A program made the position numbers and the translations under genes. From CAJQQK01 sp965224225 (GTDB lineage: Bacteria > Pseudomonadota > Alphaproteobacteria > Rhizobiales > Hyphomicrobiaceae), in NCBI GenBank assembly GCA_965224225.1, contig CBDCZF010000005.1, forward strand, positions 55,384 to 119,383: a stretch of DNA of 64,000 nucleotides, in the 5' to 3' direction. This document shows positions 33,208 to 41,703 of the stretch, piece by piece; within the stretch, counting starts at the first letter, position 1; every line of letters begins with the position of its first letter. The notes under the pieces are model-generated. The model worked only from the letters and a program-made list of their open reading frames with translations. It was not told the DNA's origin and searched no databases.

Positions 33208-35580
33208 ATGAGTGCGAATCGGAACCAGCATATGGATATGTCGGCCAACTCGCCGGAAGCAGGCGGCATTGCGGCCCGTGCTATGGCGGCGGCCACGCCC
33301 GCGCCTTACCTCGCCGGCCTCAACCCCGAGCAGACCCAGGCGATCGAGACCCTCGACGGTCCCCTCCTGGTGCTGGCCGGTGCCGGCACCGGCAAGACGC
33401 GGGTCTTGACGACGCGCATTGCCCACATCCTGGCAACCGGGCGCGCCTATCCCTCCCAGATCCTCGCCGTCACCTTCACCAACAAGGCCGCGCGCGAGAT
33501 GAAGGAGCGTATCGGCGGGCTGGTCGGCGGCGCCATCGAAGGCATGCCGTGGCTCGGCACGTTCCACTCGATCGGCGTCAAGATCCTGCGCCGGCACTAC
33601 GAACTGGTCGGTCTCAAATCAGGCTTTACGATCCTCGACACCGATGACCAGATCCGCCTTTTGCGCCAGGTCATCGAGGCGGCCGACATCGACAAGGACC
33701 GCTGGCCCGCCCGCCAGCTTGCCGGCCTGATCGATACCTGGAAGAACCGCGGCCTCACGCCGGAACAGGTCCCGAAGGGCGAGGACTTCGCCTTCGCCAA
33801 CGGCCAGGGCGCGAAGCTGTATGCCGCCTACCAGGTCCGCCTCAAGGAGCTCAACGCGGCCGACTTCGGCGACCTGCTGCTCGAATGCCTGCGACTGTTC
33901 CGCGAGCATCCCGACGTGCTTGCCGACTATCACCGCCGCTTCAAATACATCCTGGTCGACGAGTACCAGGATACCAACGTCGCCCAGTACCTCTGGCTAC
34001 GCCTGCTTGCCCAAGGTTCGCCGAACGTGTGCTGCGTCGGCGATGACGACCAGTCGATCTACGGCTGGCGCGGCGCCGAGGTCGATAACATCCTGCGCTT
34101 CGAGGAGGACTTTCCGGGCGCCCAGGTGATCCGCCTCGAACGCAACTACCGCTCGACCGGCCACATCCTCGCAGCCGCCGCAAGCGTCATCGCACACAAC
34201 CAGGGCCGGCTGGGCAAGACGCTCTTCACAGACGGCGAGATGGGCGACAAGGTCACCGTCAGCGGCGTCTGGGATGACGAAGAGGAAGCGCGTCAGACTG
34301 CCGACTTCATCGAGCGCACCGCCAACGAAGGCGGCAACCTGAACGAGATCGCGATCCTGGTGCGTTCGTCGGCCCAGATGCGCGCTTTCGAGGACCGCTT
34401 CGTAACGCTCGGCCTGCCCTACCGCGTAATCGGCGGCCCGAAATTCTACGAGCGCCAGGAGATCAAGGACGCCATCGCTTATCTCGAAGTGACCGTCAAT
34501 CCGTCGAATGACCTCAAGTTCGAGCGCATCATCAACACACCGAAACGCGCGATCGGCGACACCTCGGTCAACCGCATCCGCACGCTTGCCCGTGCGCGTG
34601 CCATCCCCGTCTACCAGGCCGCCCGCGAGATCATCGAAACCGAAGAGCTTGCCGCCAAGGCGCGCAAATCGCTGAGCACACTGCTCGCCCAGTTCGACCG
34701 CTGGCGCCGGGAAACTGAGAACCTCAGCCACACCGAACTTGCCGAGATCATCCTCGATGAATCAGGCTACACCGAGATGTGGCAGAACGACAGGAGCCCG
34801 CAGGCCCAGTCGCGTCTCGAGAACTTGAAGGAACTCGTGCGCTTCATGCACGATTTCGACAGCCTCGCGGGCTTCCTCGAGCACGTCTCGCTGGTCATGG
34901 ATGCCGAACAGGACGCCGACGGCCGGCGCGTCACGCTGATGACGCTGCACGCCGCCAAGGGCCTCGAATACGACACCGTGTTCCTGCCCGGCTGGGAGGA
35001 GGGGCTTTTTCCCCACCAGCGCTCGCTTGATGAAAGCGGCCTCGCCGGCCTCGAAGAAGAACGCCGGCTGGCATACGTCGGCATCACGCGTGCGCGGCGT
35101 CACGCCCACCTCTCCTTTGCCCAGAACCGACGCATGCGCGGCCTCTTCCAGGCGGCGACGCCATCGCGCTTCGTCGATGAACTGCCTGCCGACCATGTCG
35201 AGATCATCGAAGCCAAGAGCCCGTTCGGCGGGCGGGCCGGCAACTTCGGCGGTTATAACAATCCTTATGGGGCATCCCGCTTCGACCGCGAGCCGCAAGC
35301 CTTCGAAGCAAGCTACGAAACCCCCGGCTGGCAGCGCGCCAAGGCCCGTCGTCAGAGTGACAAACAGACCGGCAAGAAGCGCCGCGAGCCGCTGCTGATC
35401 GAAGGCGAACTGGTCGCAAGCTCGACGGGCCGTGCGTCGGCCTACACGGTCGGCGCGCGCGTCTACCACAACAAGTTCGGCTACGGAAGCGTTTCGGCAG
35501 TTGACGGCAACAAGCTCACCGTCGAGTTCGATGATGCCGGGCAGCGGCGGGTGGTGGAGGATTTTCTGCGGCCTGGGTAG
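33208..35580 (+). CDS. uvrD: UvrD/PcrA-type DNA helicase
   Basis: 790 residues from ATG 33208; ATGs at 33232 and 33238 are alternatives, and if TATAGT at 33195 is the -10 box the first would be nearly leaderless. Superfamily 1 motifs in order: LVLAGAGTGKTRVLTTRIAH (Walker A), AVTFTNKAAREMKERI, LGTFHSIGVKILRRH, ILVDEYQDTNVAQYLWLRLL (Walker B), VGDDDQSIYGWRGAEVDNIL, LERNYRST, MTLHAAKGLEYDTVFLPGWE and RRLAYVGITRARRHAHLSFA. The C-terminal Tudor-like end (RVYHNKFGYGSVSAVDGNKL) binds RNA polymerase in related proteins. It unwinds DNA in excision and mismatch repair. Confidence 0.95.
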   Translation: MSANRNQHMDMSANSPEAGGIAARAMAAATPAPYLAGLNPEQTQAIETLDGPLLVLAGAGTGKTRVLTTRIAHILATGRAYPSQILAVTFTNKAAREMKERIGGLVGGAIEGMPWLGTFHSIGVKILRRHYELVGLKSGFTILDTDDQIRLLRQVIEAADIDKDRWPARQLAGLIDTWKNRGLTPEQVPKGEDFAFANGQGAKLYAAYQVRLKELNAADFGDLLLECLRLFREHPDVLADYHRRFKYILVDEYQDTNVAQYLWLRLLAQGSPNVCCVGDDDQSIYGWRGAEVDNILRFEEDFPGAQVIRLERNYRSTGHILAAAASVIAHNQGRLGKTLFTDGEMGDKVTVSGVWDDEEEARQTADFIERTANEGGNLNEIAILVRSSAQMRAFEDRFVTLGLPYRVIGGPKFYERQEIKDAIAYLEVTVNPSNDLKFERIINTPKRAIGDTSVNRIRTLARARAIPVYQAAREIIETEELAAKARKSLSTLLAQFDRWRRETENLSHTELAEIILDESGYTEMWQNDRSPQAQSRLENLKELVRFMHDFDSLAGFLEHVSLVMDAEQDADGRRVTLMTLHAAKGLEYDTVFLPGWEEGLFPHQRSLDESGLAGLEEERRLAYVGITRARRHAHLSFAQNRRMRGLFQAATPSRFVDELPADHVEIIEAKSPFGGRAGNFGGYNNPYGASRFDREPQAFEASYETPGWQRAKARRQSDKQTGKKRREPLLIEGELVASSTGRASAYTVGARVYHNKFGYGSVSAVDGNKLTVEFDDAGQRRVVEDFLRPG

Positions 35581-36031
35581 GCGCGCGCGGGCTTGTCCAG
35601 TGTGTCAGTTTGCTGGGCGGGAAACGGCAAATTTGATTGCGATCGCGGATTTCTAGTGTTGGATGCTTGATCGTTGCGAGATCCCAGAAGGAGACGTGGC
35701 CTGATTGAGGCTTGAGTGCCCCAAGATGTCTGCCGTGTGGCGGATCAGATATTGAGATGCAGCATGAGGGGGAAGCGAATAGGTAGCAAGAAGACACTGC
35801 TATTGCCAAAGCAAAGCAGCGAATGGGTTCGCAATGAGCCGCCTGATTGATACATGAGAATCACGTAAAGTACCGGGATGAATGATCAAGTCGCCAATCG
35901 TGTCCGAACGATCAGGCACATCCGTTTTGGGCCTGCTCAAGCCAGGCTGTCTTTAGTGTGTATCGGATTTAGTGGTGTTCAGATCGAGGCACAATGGACC
36001 ACATCAAACGTGCTAGTCTCAGGTCGGAACA
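35581..36031. other. Gene-free stretch after uvrD
   Basis: 451 bp with no credible gene on either strand. From about 35830 the composition becomes AT-richer, marking the left edge of the islet that holds the next two genes. No direct or inverted repeats bounding it were found by eye. Confidence 0.4.
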
Positions 36032-36757
36032 ATGAAGCATATCGCAACTGTAAACTGTCAACTGCCCTCTATTGAGGACAATATTCATTACGATTCGGGT
36101 CAATCGCTTCTGGACTACGACATCGTACTCTTTGATCCTTGTTTCCCCTGTTTCGACAGAGTTCATTTCAGCTCGGGCGGCTCCTGTATTTCTATTGAAG
36201 GTGCCAAAGCCATCATGCAATCGCTCGCACATTGGCGCAAAGAAATTATGGAGGCGCTGAAGGTCGGTAAGACGATTTACTTCCTACTCAATCGTTATCA
36301 AGCCGACTGGGTCGCTACCGGCACGACCAGCCCAAGGAAAGGGGAGACAAACTACTCAACGGCTCAAATAAACAACTATTCCGTTCTACCGGCAGAAGTG
36401 TCGGTACGCAATGCGAAGGGTAAAAGGTTTAAAGCGCAAGACGCCAACTTCAAACAAATCTACGACGCTCTCAAAGACTTCGTTGAGTATCAAGTCGTTA
36501 TAACGTCTAAAGTGAGCAAGCAAACATTCATTGCGAGCGGCGACAATGTCGTTGGCGCATGGATAAAACTGCAAGATCACCTTGGGCACTTGGTTCTATT
36601 GCCGTATTTTGATCTGTCAGAAATGACCGAGATCGCAAACGATGTGGAGGTATGGACTGACGATGCGCTTAGAGTATCGAACATCCTCGTAAGCCAAATG
36701 TTAGCCATCGATAGCGCTCTTAACGATCGGGCAAAATCCACGCCAAAGCCTGATTGA
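36032..36757 (+). CDS. Uncharacterised protein, first gene of AT-rich pair
   Basis: 241 residues. Not recognised. The segment LLDYDIVLFDPCFPCF ... SLAHWRKEIMEALKVGKTIY and later GHLVLLPYFDLSEMTEIAND have the alternating strand/helix look of a Rossmann or GATase-like fold, but I see no catalytic triad. No signal peptide or membrane helix. The composition is visibly AT-richer than uvrD before it, and codon use is unlike its neighbours, pointing to transfer. It ends 15 bp before a nuclease-like gene, so the two are probably co-transcribed and work together. Confidence 0.7.
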   Translation: MKHIATVNCQLPSIEDNIHYDSGQSLLDYDIVLFDPCFPCFDRVHFSSGGSCISIEGAKAIMQSLAHWRKEIMEALKVGKTIYFLLNRYQADWVATGTTSPRKGETNYSTAQINNYSVLPAEVSVRNAKGKRFKAQDANFKQIYDALKDFVEYQVVITSKVSKQTFIASGDNVVGAWIKLQDHLGHLVLLPYFDLSEMTEIANDVEVWTDDALRVSNILVSQMLAIDSALNDRAKSTPKPD

Positions 36758-36772
36758 ATCAAGGAAGTGTCC

Positions 36773-37387
36773 TTGCCGACACAAGTAGCAAGTATCGAAA
36801 AAAAAATTGACGCGTTCGAGAAGAAGATTGCAAAAATCCAGACGCAAATCAAAGGTGAACAAAACAAACATGCTGAGCTTCTTAAATTCACAAACCTTTT
36901 ATTCGAAAACGGTGATTTGCTAGAGCGCGCAATTGCGGACGCATTAAAGATCTTGGGTTACGACGTCGAAAACTTGCGAGAAGGCGATCTAGAGATTGAT
37001 CATGTCATTGTTGGTCCAAGCAATATAAGAATGATCGGAGAGGCGGAAGGAAAAGATAGTGCTGCCATTAACATTTCAAAGTTTCGACAGCTTGAGTCAA
37101 ACATCAATGAGGACTTTGAACGAGATGAAGTTGAAGTGCCTGCAAAGGGTCTTCTTTTCGGGAATGGGTACCGCTTGACCCATCCCGACCAACGCGAAAA
37201 TCAATTCACAGATAAATGTCAAACTAATGCAAAAAGACTTGGTACAGCGTTAATTCGGACATCAGACATTTATCGCATTGTCGTTCACTTGCTGGACCAT
37301 CCGTCGGACGAAGACTTTAAGGAAAAATGTCGTGATGCTATTGAGTCGACAAACGGGGAAATAGTTTGTTTCCCTGAACCAGATTGA
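36773..37387 (+). CDS. Coiled-coil PD-(D/E)xK nuclease-like protein
   Basis: 204 residues from TTG 36773, which has AAGGA seven bases upstream; GTG 36767 would add two residues but is too close to that site. The N-terminal 45 residues are a charged coiled coil (VASIEKKIDAFEKKIAKIQT). Then LERAIADALKILGYDVENLR and GDLEIDHVIVGPSNIRMIGE followed by AEGKD give an Asp, then ExEGK, the arrangement of a PD-(D/E)xK restriction-endonuclease-like core. The C-terminal part (LIRTSDIYRIVVHLLD) resembles the end of Mrr/NERD-like folds. It may be the effector of a two-gene defence unit. Function inferred. Confidence 0.65.
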   Translation: MPTQVASIEKKIDAFEKKIAKIQTQIKGEQNKHAELLKFTNLLFENGDLLERAIADALKILGYDVENLREGDLEIDHVIVGPSNIRMIGEAEGKDSAAINISKFRQLESNINEDFERDEVEVPAKGLLFGNGYRLTHPDQRENQFTDKCQTNAKRLGTALIRTSDIYRIVVHLLDHPSDEDFKEKCRDAIESTNGEIVCFPEPD

Positions 37388-37682
37388 TTCCCAATAATCT
37401 CGCCTTGCGCACCATTCGCGCATTGAGCCAACGCTTGTTGTCGCTTCAAGCTTCCGCACCGCACAAGGGATATCGGTAGCCGGCGAGAGCGGACACATGC
37501 GGCACCAGCCGGTTGTCTACCTGGGAGTCTGCTTCCTCTGCTTCACAACGATTCGCAGCTTAAGGAATTAGCCCAGGCAAAAAACAACCAGGCCGCCTCC
37601 TCCGACAACCGCTCGGTGGGTAGAACGCCGTTGCATTTGCCCAGCTCATCGGCGCCTGACGTCCACGAATGCACCCCACACC

Positions 37683-38366
37683 TCAAAACTCCCGCAGCAG
37701 CCGCCCATACCCAGCAATCCTATCCCGTATCCCGGCAAGACGCAGCGTGTCCCAGATCATCGCCTGGTTGCTGGCAACCACCGGCTTTCCTGCCCGGTCC
37801 TCGATGGCTTGCACGACATCCAGCGTACGTAGCGCACCGCACGAGACGAAGATCGCATCGGCATCGGGGCGGTCGAGCGAGAGGGCGAACTCGGTGATGT
37901 AGTCAGGGGCGACGCGCACCATGTCGCTGTCGCGCTCGATGCCGAGCCCCTCGATCGAGAGCACCTCGAACCCGGCACGCTCCAGGTAGACCCGTTCGCG
38001 TTCGTTGATCTCGTCGAGATAGGGCGTTGCGACGACGATCGAGCGGGCTTCGAGTGCGTGCAGTGCGCGGATCACGCCGGTGATCAGCGAGGTCGCCTTG
38101 GCGTTCGGTGCGCCCTTGCGAAGCTCGGCGAAGACGCGCTCTTCGCCGATCACCAGGCTGCCCGACGTGCAGGCATAACAGACGACATCGAGCGATCCGT
38201 CCGGCAGCAGCGTTGCGGCGCACTCAGCGAGGAGATCGGCTTGCGCGGCGAGACTTTGGTTGGTGATCGAATCGGGTATCGCAGCGCGCGTGAAATGCAT
38301 GCCAACGCCGGGTGGGCGCAGCGCCATGACGTCGTCTTCGATGGTCTGCTCTGTCGCCAGGAGCAC
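37683..38366 (-). CDS. Asp/Glu racemase-superfamily protein (maleate isomerase-like)
   Basis: 227 residues as annotated from GTG 38366. The two active-site cysteines of the superfamily are visible in VVCYACTSGSLVIGEERVFA and AIFVSCGALRTLDVVQAIED, and VVASNQAMIWDTLRLAG is the conserved C-terminal motif. Relatives include maleate cis-trans isomerase and arylmalonate decarboxylase. The reading frame stays open upstream and would encode a conserved-looking DDGRHDRAKLGF just before FVLLATEQTIEDD, but no ATG, GTG or TTG occurs there in frame, so the true start is unclear. It follows the protease-like gene on the same strand. Confidence 0.82.
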   Translation of the reverse strand: MLLATEQTIEDDVMALRPPGVGMHFTRAAIPDSITNQSLAAQADLLAECAATLLPDGSLDVVCYACTSGSLVIGEERVFAELRKGAPNAKATSLITGVIRALHALEARSIVVATPYLDEINERERVYLERAGFEVLSIEGLGIERDSDMVRVAPDYITEFALSLDRPDADAIFVSCGALRTLDVVQAIEDRAGKPVVASNQAMIWDTLRLAGIRDRIAGYGRLLREF

Positions 38367-38442
38367 AAAGCCAAGCTTGGCGCGGTCATGGCGGCCGTCG
38401 TCGAACCGGATGGCGCGCCCGCAAGATTTATGAGTTTGTGAC

Positions 38443-39414
38443 CTAATGAACCACTGGCCCCTTCAACAGGCTGGTGCGGTCGGCCGACTTGATCGTGATA
38501 TCGAAGCCCGAGCCTTCGCGGACGATCTCGAGCGGCACTTCGATACCGGCGGGCCCGATTGCCCAGACCGTGTGGTAATAGGAGGCGAGGTCGTGCACCT
38601 CGATGCCATCGACGCGGGCGATGATGTCGCCGACCTCGATGCCGGCCTCATCGGCCGGCCCGTTCGAGGCGACACCGGCGACGATGATCTGGTCGTCGAT
38701 TTCGGCGGTGTAGAGGCCGAGCCAGGGCCGCGGCGGGCGCGCTGCGCGGCCGACGGTGAGCAGATCGTTGAGGATCGGCTTTAGCAGATTGATCGGCACG
38801 ATCATGTTGAGATCGAAGTTATCGCCGTCGGGGTCGGCGTGCTCGACCTGCAGCGAGCCGATGCCGAGCAGTTCGCCTTCGGCGTTGATCAGCGCCGTTC
38901 CGCCCCAATGCGGGTGTGCGGGCGCCGTGAAAATCGCCTCGTCGAGCAGGTACTCCCAGTAGCCTGCAAACTCCTGCTTGGCGACGATATGGGCGGAAAC
39001 CGCGCCGTCGAGGCCACCTGCACCGGCGACAACGACGGGATCGCCGATCTTGGTTGCATCCGAATCACCCAGTTTCAACGCGGGCAGTCCGAGCTGGCCG
39101 AGCGCCTGGACCAGGCCGAAGCCCGTTGCCTGGTCGATGCCGAGCACGTAACCGGCAACCGTCGTGTCACCGCTCGACAGCCATACGGTCTGTGCTTCGG
39201 TGACGAGATAGCCGATGGTCAGCACGATGCCGTCGCGGATCACGACGCCGTTGCCCATGCGCTCGGTGCCGAGCACTTCGGCGGTCAGCGCATCCTCGGG
39301 GATCTGCGTCGAGACGCTGACGACCGACGCCAGCGCGCGCTTCAGGTCGAATTGGAAATCGTCCGGTTGCGGTCGCAAGGGATTGGGCCTCATAGCGTCG
39401 CTCGTCATGATCAT
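38443..39414 (-). CDS. HtrA-like (S1C) protein with degenerate protease site and PDZ domain
   Basis: 323 residues. It aligns by eye with DegP/HtrA proteins: VVSVSTQIPEDALTAEVLGT, GNGVVIRDGIVLTIGYLVTE, then PVVVAGAGGLDGAVSAHIVA and NMIVPINLLKPILNDLL. A C-terminal PDZ domain follows (PWLGLYTAEIDDQIIVAGVA, GPADEAGIEVGDIIARVDG). The protease residues are missing: the His position reads Tyr in TIGYLVTEA, the Asp position falls in TGFGLVQA, and the Ser site is HWGGTALI instead of GxSGGP. There is no signal peptide. It is probably a binding or scaffolding pseudoprotease. Confidence 0.82.
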   Translation of the reverse strand: MIMTSDAMRPNPLRPQPDDFQFDLKRALASVVSVSTQIPEDALTAEVLGTERMGNGVVIRDGIVLTIGYLVTEAQTVWLSSGDTTVAGYVLGIDQATGFGLVQALGQLGLPALKLGDSDATKIGDPVVVAGAGGLDGAVSAHIVAKQEFAGYWEYLLDEAIFTAPAHPHWGGTALINAEGELLGIGSLQVEHADPDGDNFDLNMIVPINLLKPILNDLLTVGRAARPPRPWLGLYTAEIDDQIIVAGVASNGPADEAGIEVGDIIARVDGIEVHDLASYYHTVWAIGPAGIEVPLEIVREGSGFDITIKSADRTSLLKGPVVH

Positions 39415-39610
39415 TAGTCTCCGGTTATTCTAGTCCAGTTGCCGGCCCGTGGCCAGAAGCCCCAAGGGCCGGTTGCCGGCTTTCGGCTTTGGCAAAGCTT
39501 GATCCAGTTTGCGATTGCCTAACCGAGTGGGCCAAGGCTAACTGGCGATCGCGTCAAATGTGGGCCGATGATCTGCGCCCGGGCCGTCGCTGCGACAGGA
39601 GGAATGACAA

Positions 39611-40711
39611 ATGCGTGCAGCCGTTCTCACCGAAGTCAACAAGCCGCTCGAGTTGCTGGATCTCGAACAGGAAGGCCCGAAAGCCGGCGAGGCCCGCGTC
39701 AAAGTCATGGCGACGGGTGTCTGCCTGTCGGACTGGCACATCATGAACGGCGACTGGCCGTTCCCGCTGCCCTTCGTGCCGGGCCACGAAGCAGCCGGCA
39801 TCGTCGAGGAAGTCGGCGAGGGTGTGACGTCGGTCAAGCCCGGCCAGCATATCATCTTTTCGTTTCGGCCGAATTGCGGCCACTGCCGCTATTGCTCGCG
39901 CGGACGTTCGGTGCTCTGCAACGGTCACGACGATACGCCGCGCTTCTTGATGCACGACGGCACCGGCCGGCTCAAGCTCAACGGCGAGACGGTCAATCAG
40001 ATGGCCCGCATCGGCACGTTTTCGGAGTGCGTAGTCTGTCCTGCCGAACAGCTGGTGCCGATCCGCGACGACTTGCCCTGGGCCTGGGCTGCGATCATCG
40101 GGTGCTCGGTTGCGACCGGAGTCGGTTCCGTGATCCGGCACGCCAAGGTGGATGCCGGTTCGACGGTATTGGTGATCGGTTGCGGCGGTGTCGGCCTCAA
40201 TGTCGTACAGGGCGCCAAGCTTGCCGGCGCAAGCACGATCATCGGCGTCGACCTCAAGGACAACAAGCTCGATTTCGCCAAGCACTTCGGTGCGACACAC
40301 ACGATCAATGCCTCGAAATCGAACAAGGTCATCGAGGAGATCCGCGACCTGACCGGCGGGCTGGGGGTCGATTATGCCTTCGATGCAATTGGTTCCCAGC
40401 AGACCGCGCTGCAGGTCGTCGATGCGATCGCGCCCGGCGGTCATGCCGTGTTCATCGGCATGCCCAAGGTCGATGAGGTGGCGCCGATCAATCCGTTCGA
40501 GATGGTGTTCCGTGAAAAGCAGATCACCGGCGCCTATTACGGTTCGGTTCACCCGGCCGCCGACCTGCCGGTGCTCGCAGACATGGCGATGGCCGGGCGG
40601 CTTAACCTCGATGACCTGATCAGCCGGACGTACAAGTTCGACGAAATCAACGAAGGCTTCAAATTGCTGGTCGACGGTGAAGTGGCACGCGGCGTTATTA
40701 TGATGGATTGA
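39611..40711 (+). CDS. Zinc-dependent alcohol dehydrogenase (MDR family)
   Basis: 366 residues. Catalytic zinc site residues Cys (GVCLSDWHIM), His-Glu (VPGHEAAGIVEEVGEG) and structural-zinc cysteines (NCGHCRYCSRGRSVLC) are present. The NAD-binding motif is VLVIGCGGVGLNVVQGAKLA, followed by GVDLKDNKLDFAKHFGATH with Asp favouring NAD. The layout resembles class III alcohol/formaldehyde-dehydrogenase relatives. GGAGGAATGACAA gives a strong ribosome site. Its end overlaps the convergent boxR gene by 14 bp, so it is at the edge of the benzoate cluster, but its substrate is unknown. Confidence 0.92.
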   Translation: MRAAVLTEVNKPLELLDLEQEGPKAGEARVKVMATGVCLSDWHIMNGDWPFPLPFVPGHEAAGIVEEVGEGVTSVKPGQHIIFSFRPNCGHCRYCSRGRSVLCNGHDDTPRFLMHDGTGRLKLNGETVNQMARIGTFSECVVCPAEQLVPIRDDLPWAWAAIIGCSVATGVGSVIRHAKVDAGSTVLVIGCGGVGLNVVQGAKLAGASTIIGVDLKDNKLDFAKHFGATHTINASKSNKVIEEIRDLTGGLGVDYAFDAIGSQQTALQVVDAIAPGGHAVFIGMPKVDEVAPINPFEMVFREKQITGAYYGSVHPAADLPVLADMAMAGRLNLDDLISRTYKFDEINEGFKLLVDGEVARGVIMMD

Positions 40712-41663
40712 TCCTGGGCCTCCGGCCTGTCGACAATTGCCGGATGCCGGCGGCAAATCCGTTGCGAGAAATGGCGGCCAGCAAATCTTCGAGACTGTCG
40801 TCAAGGTGCCTGCGCGAAGTGTCGATGCTTGCGTCAGCGCGGGCGTAGAGCGCTTCGCGGCTGGTCAGGATCTTGCGTAACTCTTCCATGGCATCGGGAT
40901 TGCCGGCCATCGGGCGTTCGTCGCCCTGGCCTCGGACGCGTGCCATATGTTCTTCCGGTTCGGCCTTGAGCCAGATGGTGTGGTAGTTGCGCAAGAGGTA
41001 AGTGAAGGTTTCAGGATTGGCGACGATGCCGCCGGCGACTGCGAGAACGAGATCATCGTGGGTTGCAGCGATGCGTTCGAGCGCGCTCAGTTCGAGATGG
41101 CGGTAACCCTCCTGCCCGTAGAGAGCAATCACTTCGTTGACCGCCATGCCGCTTGCGAATTCGATCTCGTCGTTCAACTCCAGGAAGGTGAGCCCGAGCC
41201 GATCGGCGGCCAGCCGGCCAAGGGTCGACTTGCCGGCACCGCGCAGGCCGATCAGTGCGATGCGATTGGCGCGCCGGCGCTCGGGCAGTTCAGGCTCGAG
41301 GATCGCAAGGATGCGTTCGAGCTGATGCTTGGTGGCACTCGGCAAGAGCGTTGTTATCGTGCCGACATCCGAATGCCAGGGATCGGCTTCGGCAACCAGC
41401 CATTCGATGCGCAGGCCGAGGGCATCGCCAAGGCGCATCAGCAAGGCGATCGAGATATTGCCCTGGCCGGTCTCGAGCTGGGCGATGTAGCGCTGCGAGA
41501 CGCCGGACTTGTCGGAGAGTTTGCGGCGCGACAGGCCGGCGCGCTTGCGGGCGTCACGAACGCGTTTGCCAACCGTGGCAAGCAGCTTTGCGACGCGCGC
41601 CTCCTGATCGGCATCCGCGTCGTCGCGCGTGACGTGTCCGCTGAATGTCGTGATTTCGGCCAT
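40698..41663 (-). CDS. boxR: BoxR-type repressor, XRE HTH fused to shikimate kinase-like domain
   Basis: 321 residues from ATG 41663. Residues about 30-90 are an XRE helix-turn-helix (RKRAGLSRRKLSDKSGVSQR, YIAQLETGQGNISIALLMRL). Residues from about 135 form a shikimate-kinase-like domain with a P-loop IALIGLRGAGKST (139-147 core) and ELNDEIEFASGMAVNEVIAL. This fusion is the known architecture of BoxR/BzdR regulators, which bind benzoyl-CoA in the kinase-like domain and then release DNA. It is the last gene of the boxC-cupin-boxB-boxA-boxR series, so it would control its own operon. Confidence 0.92.
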   Translation of the reverse strand: MAEITTFSGHVTRDDADADQEARVAKLLATVGKRVRDARKRAGLSRRKLSDKSGVSQRYIAQLETGQGNISIALLMRLGDALGLRIEWLVAEADPWHSDVGTITTLLPSATKHQLERILAILEPELPERRRANRIALIGLRGAGKSTLGRLAADRLGLTFLELNDEIEFASGMAVNEVIALYGQEGYRHLELSALERIAATHDDLVLAVAGGIVANPETFTYLLRNYHTIWLKAEPEEHMARVRGQGDERPMAGNPDAMEELRKILTSREALYARADASIDTSRRHLDDSLEDLLAAISRNGFAAGIRQLSTGRRPRINPS

Positions 41664-41703
41664 CGGCCTCCGTGACGCCCACGTGGCTGTGAAAAGTGTG
41701 GGT

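Noticed and set aside
35516..35809. Minus-strand ORF of 97 codons downstream of uvrD
   Set aside because: No ribosome site, no motif, and its 3' part is antisense to uvrD.
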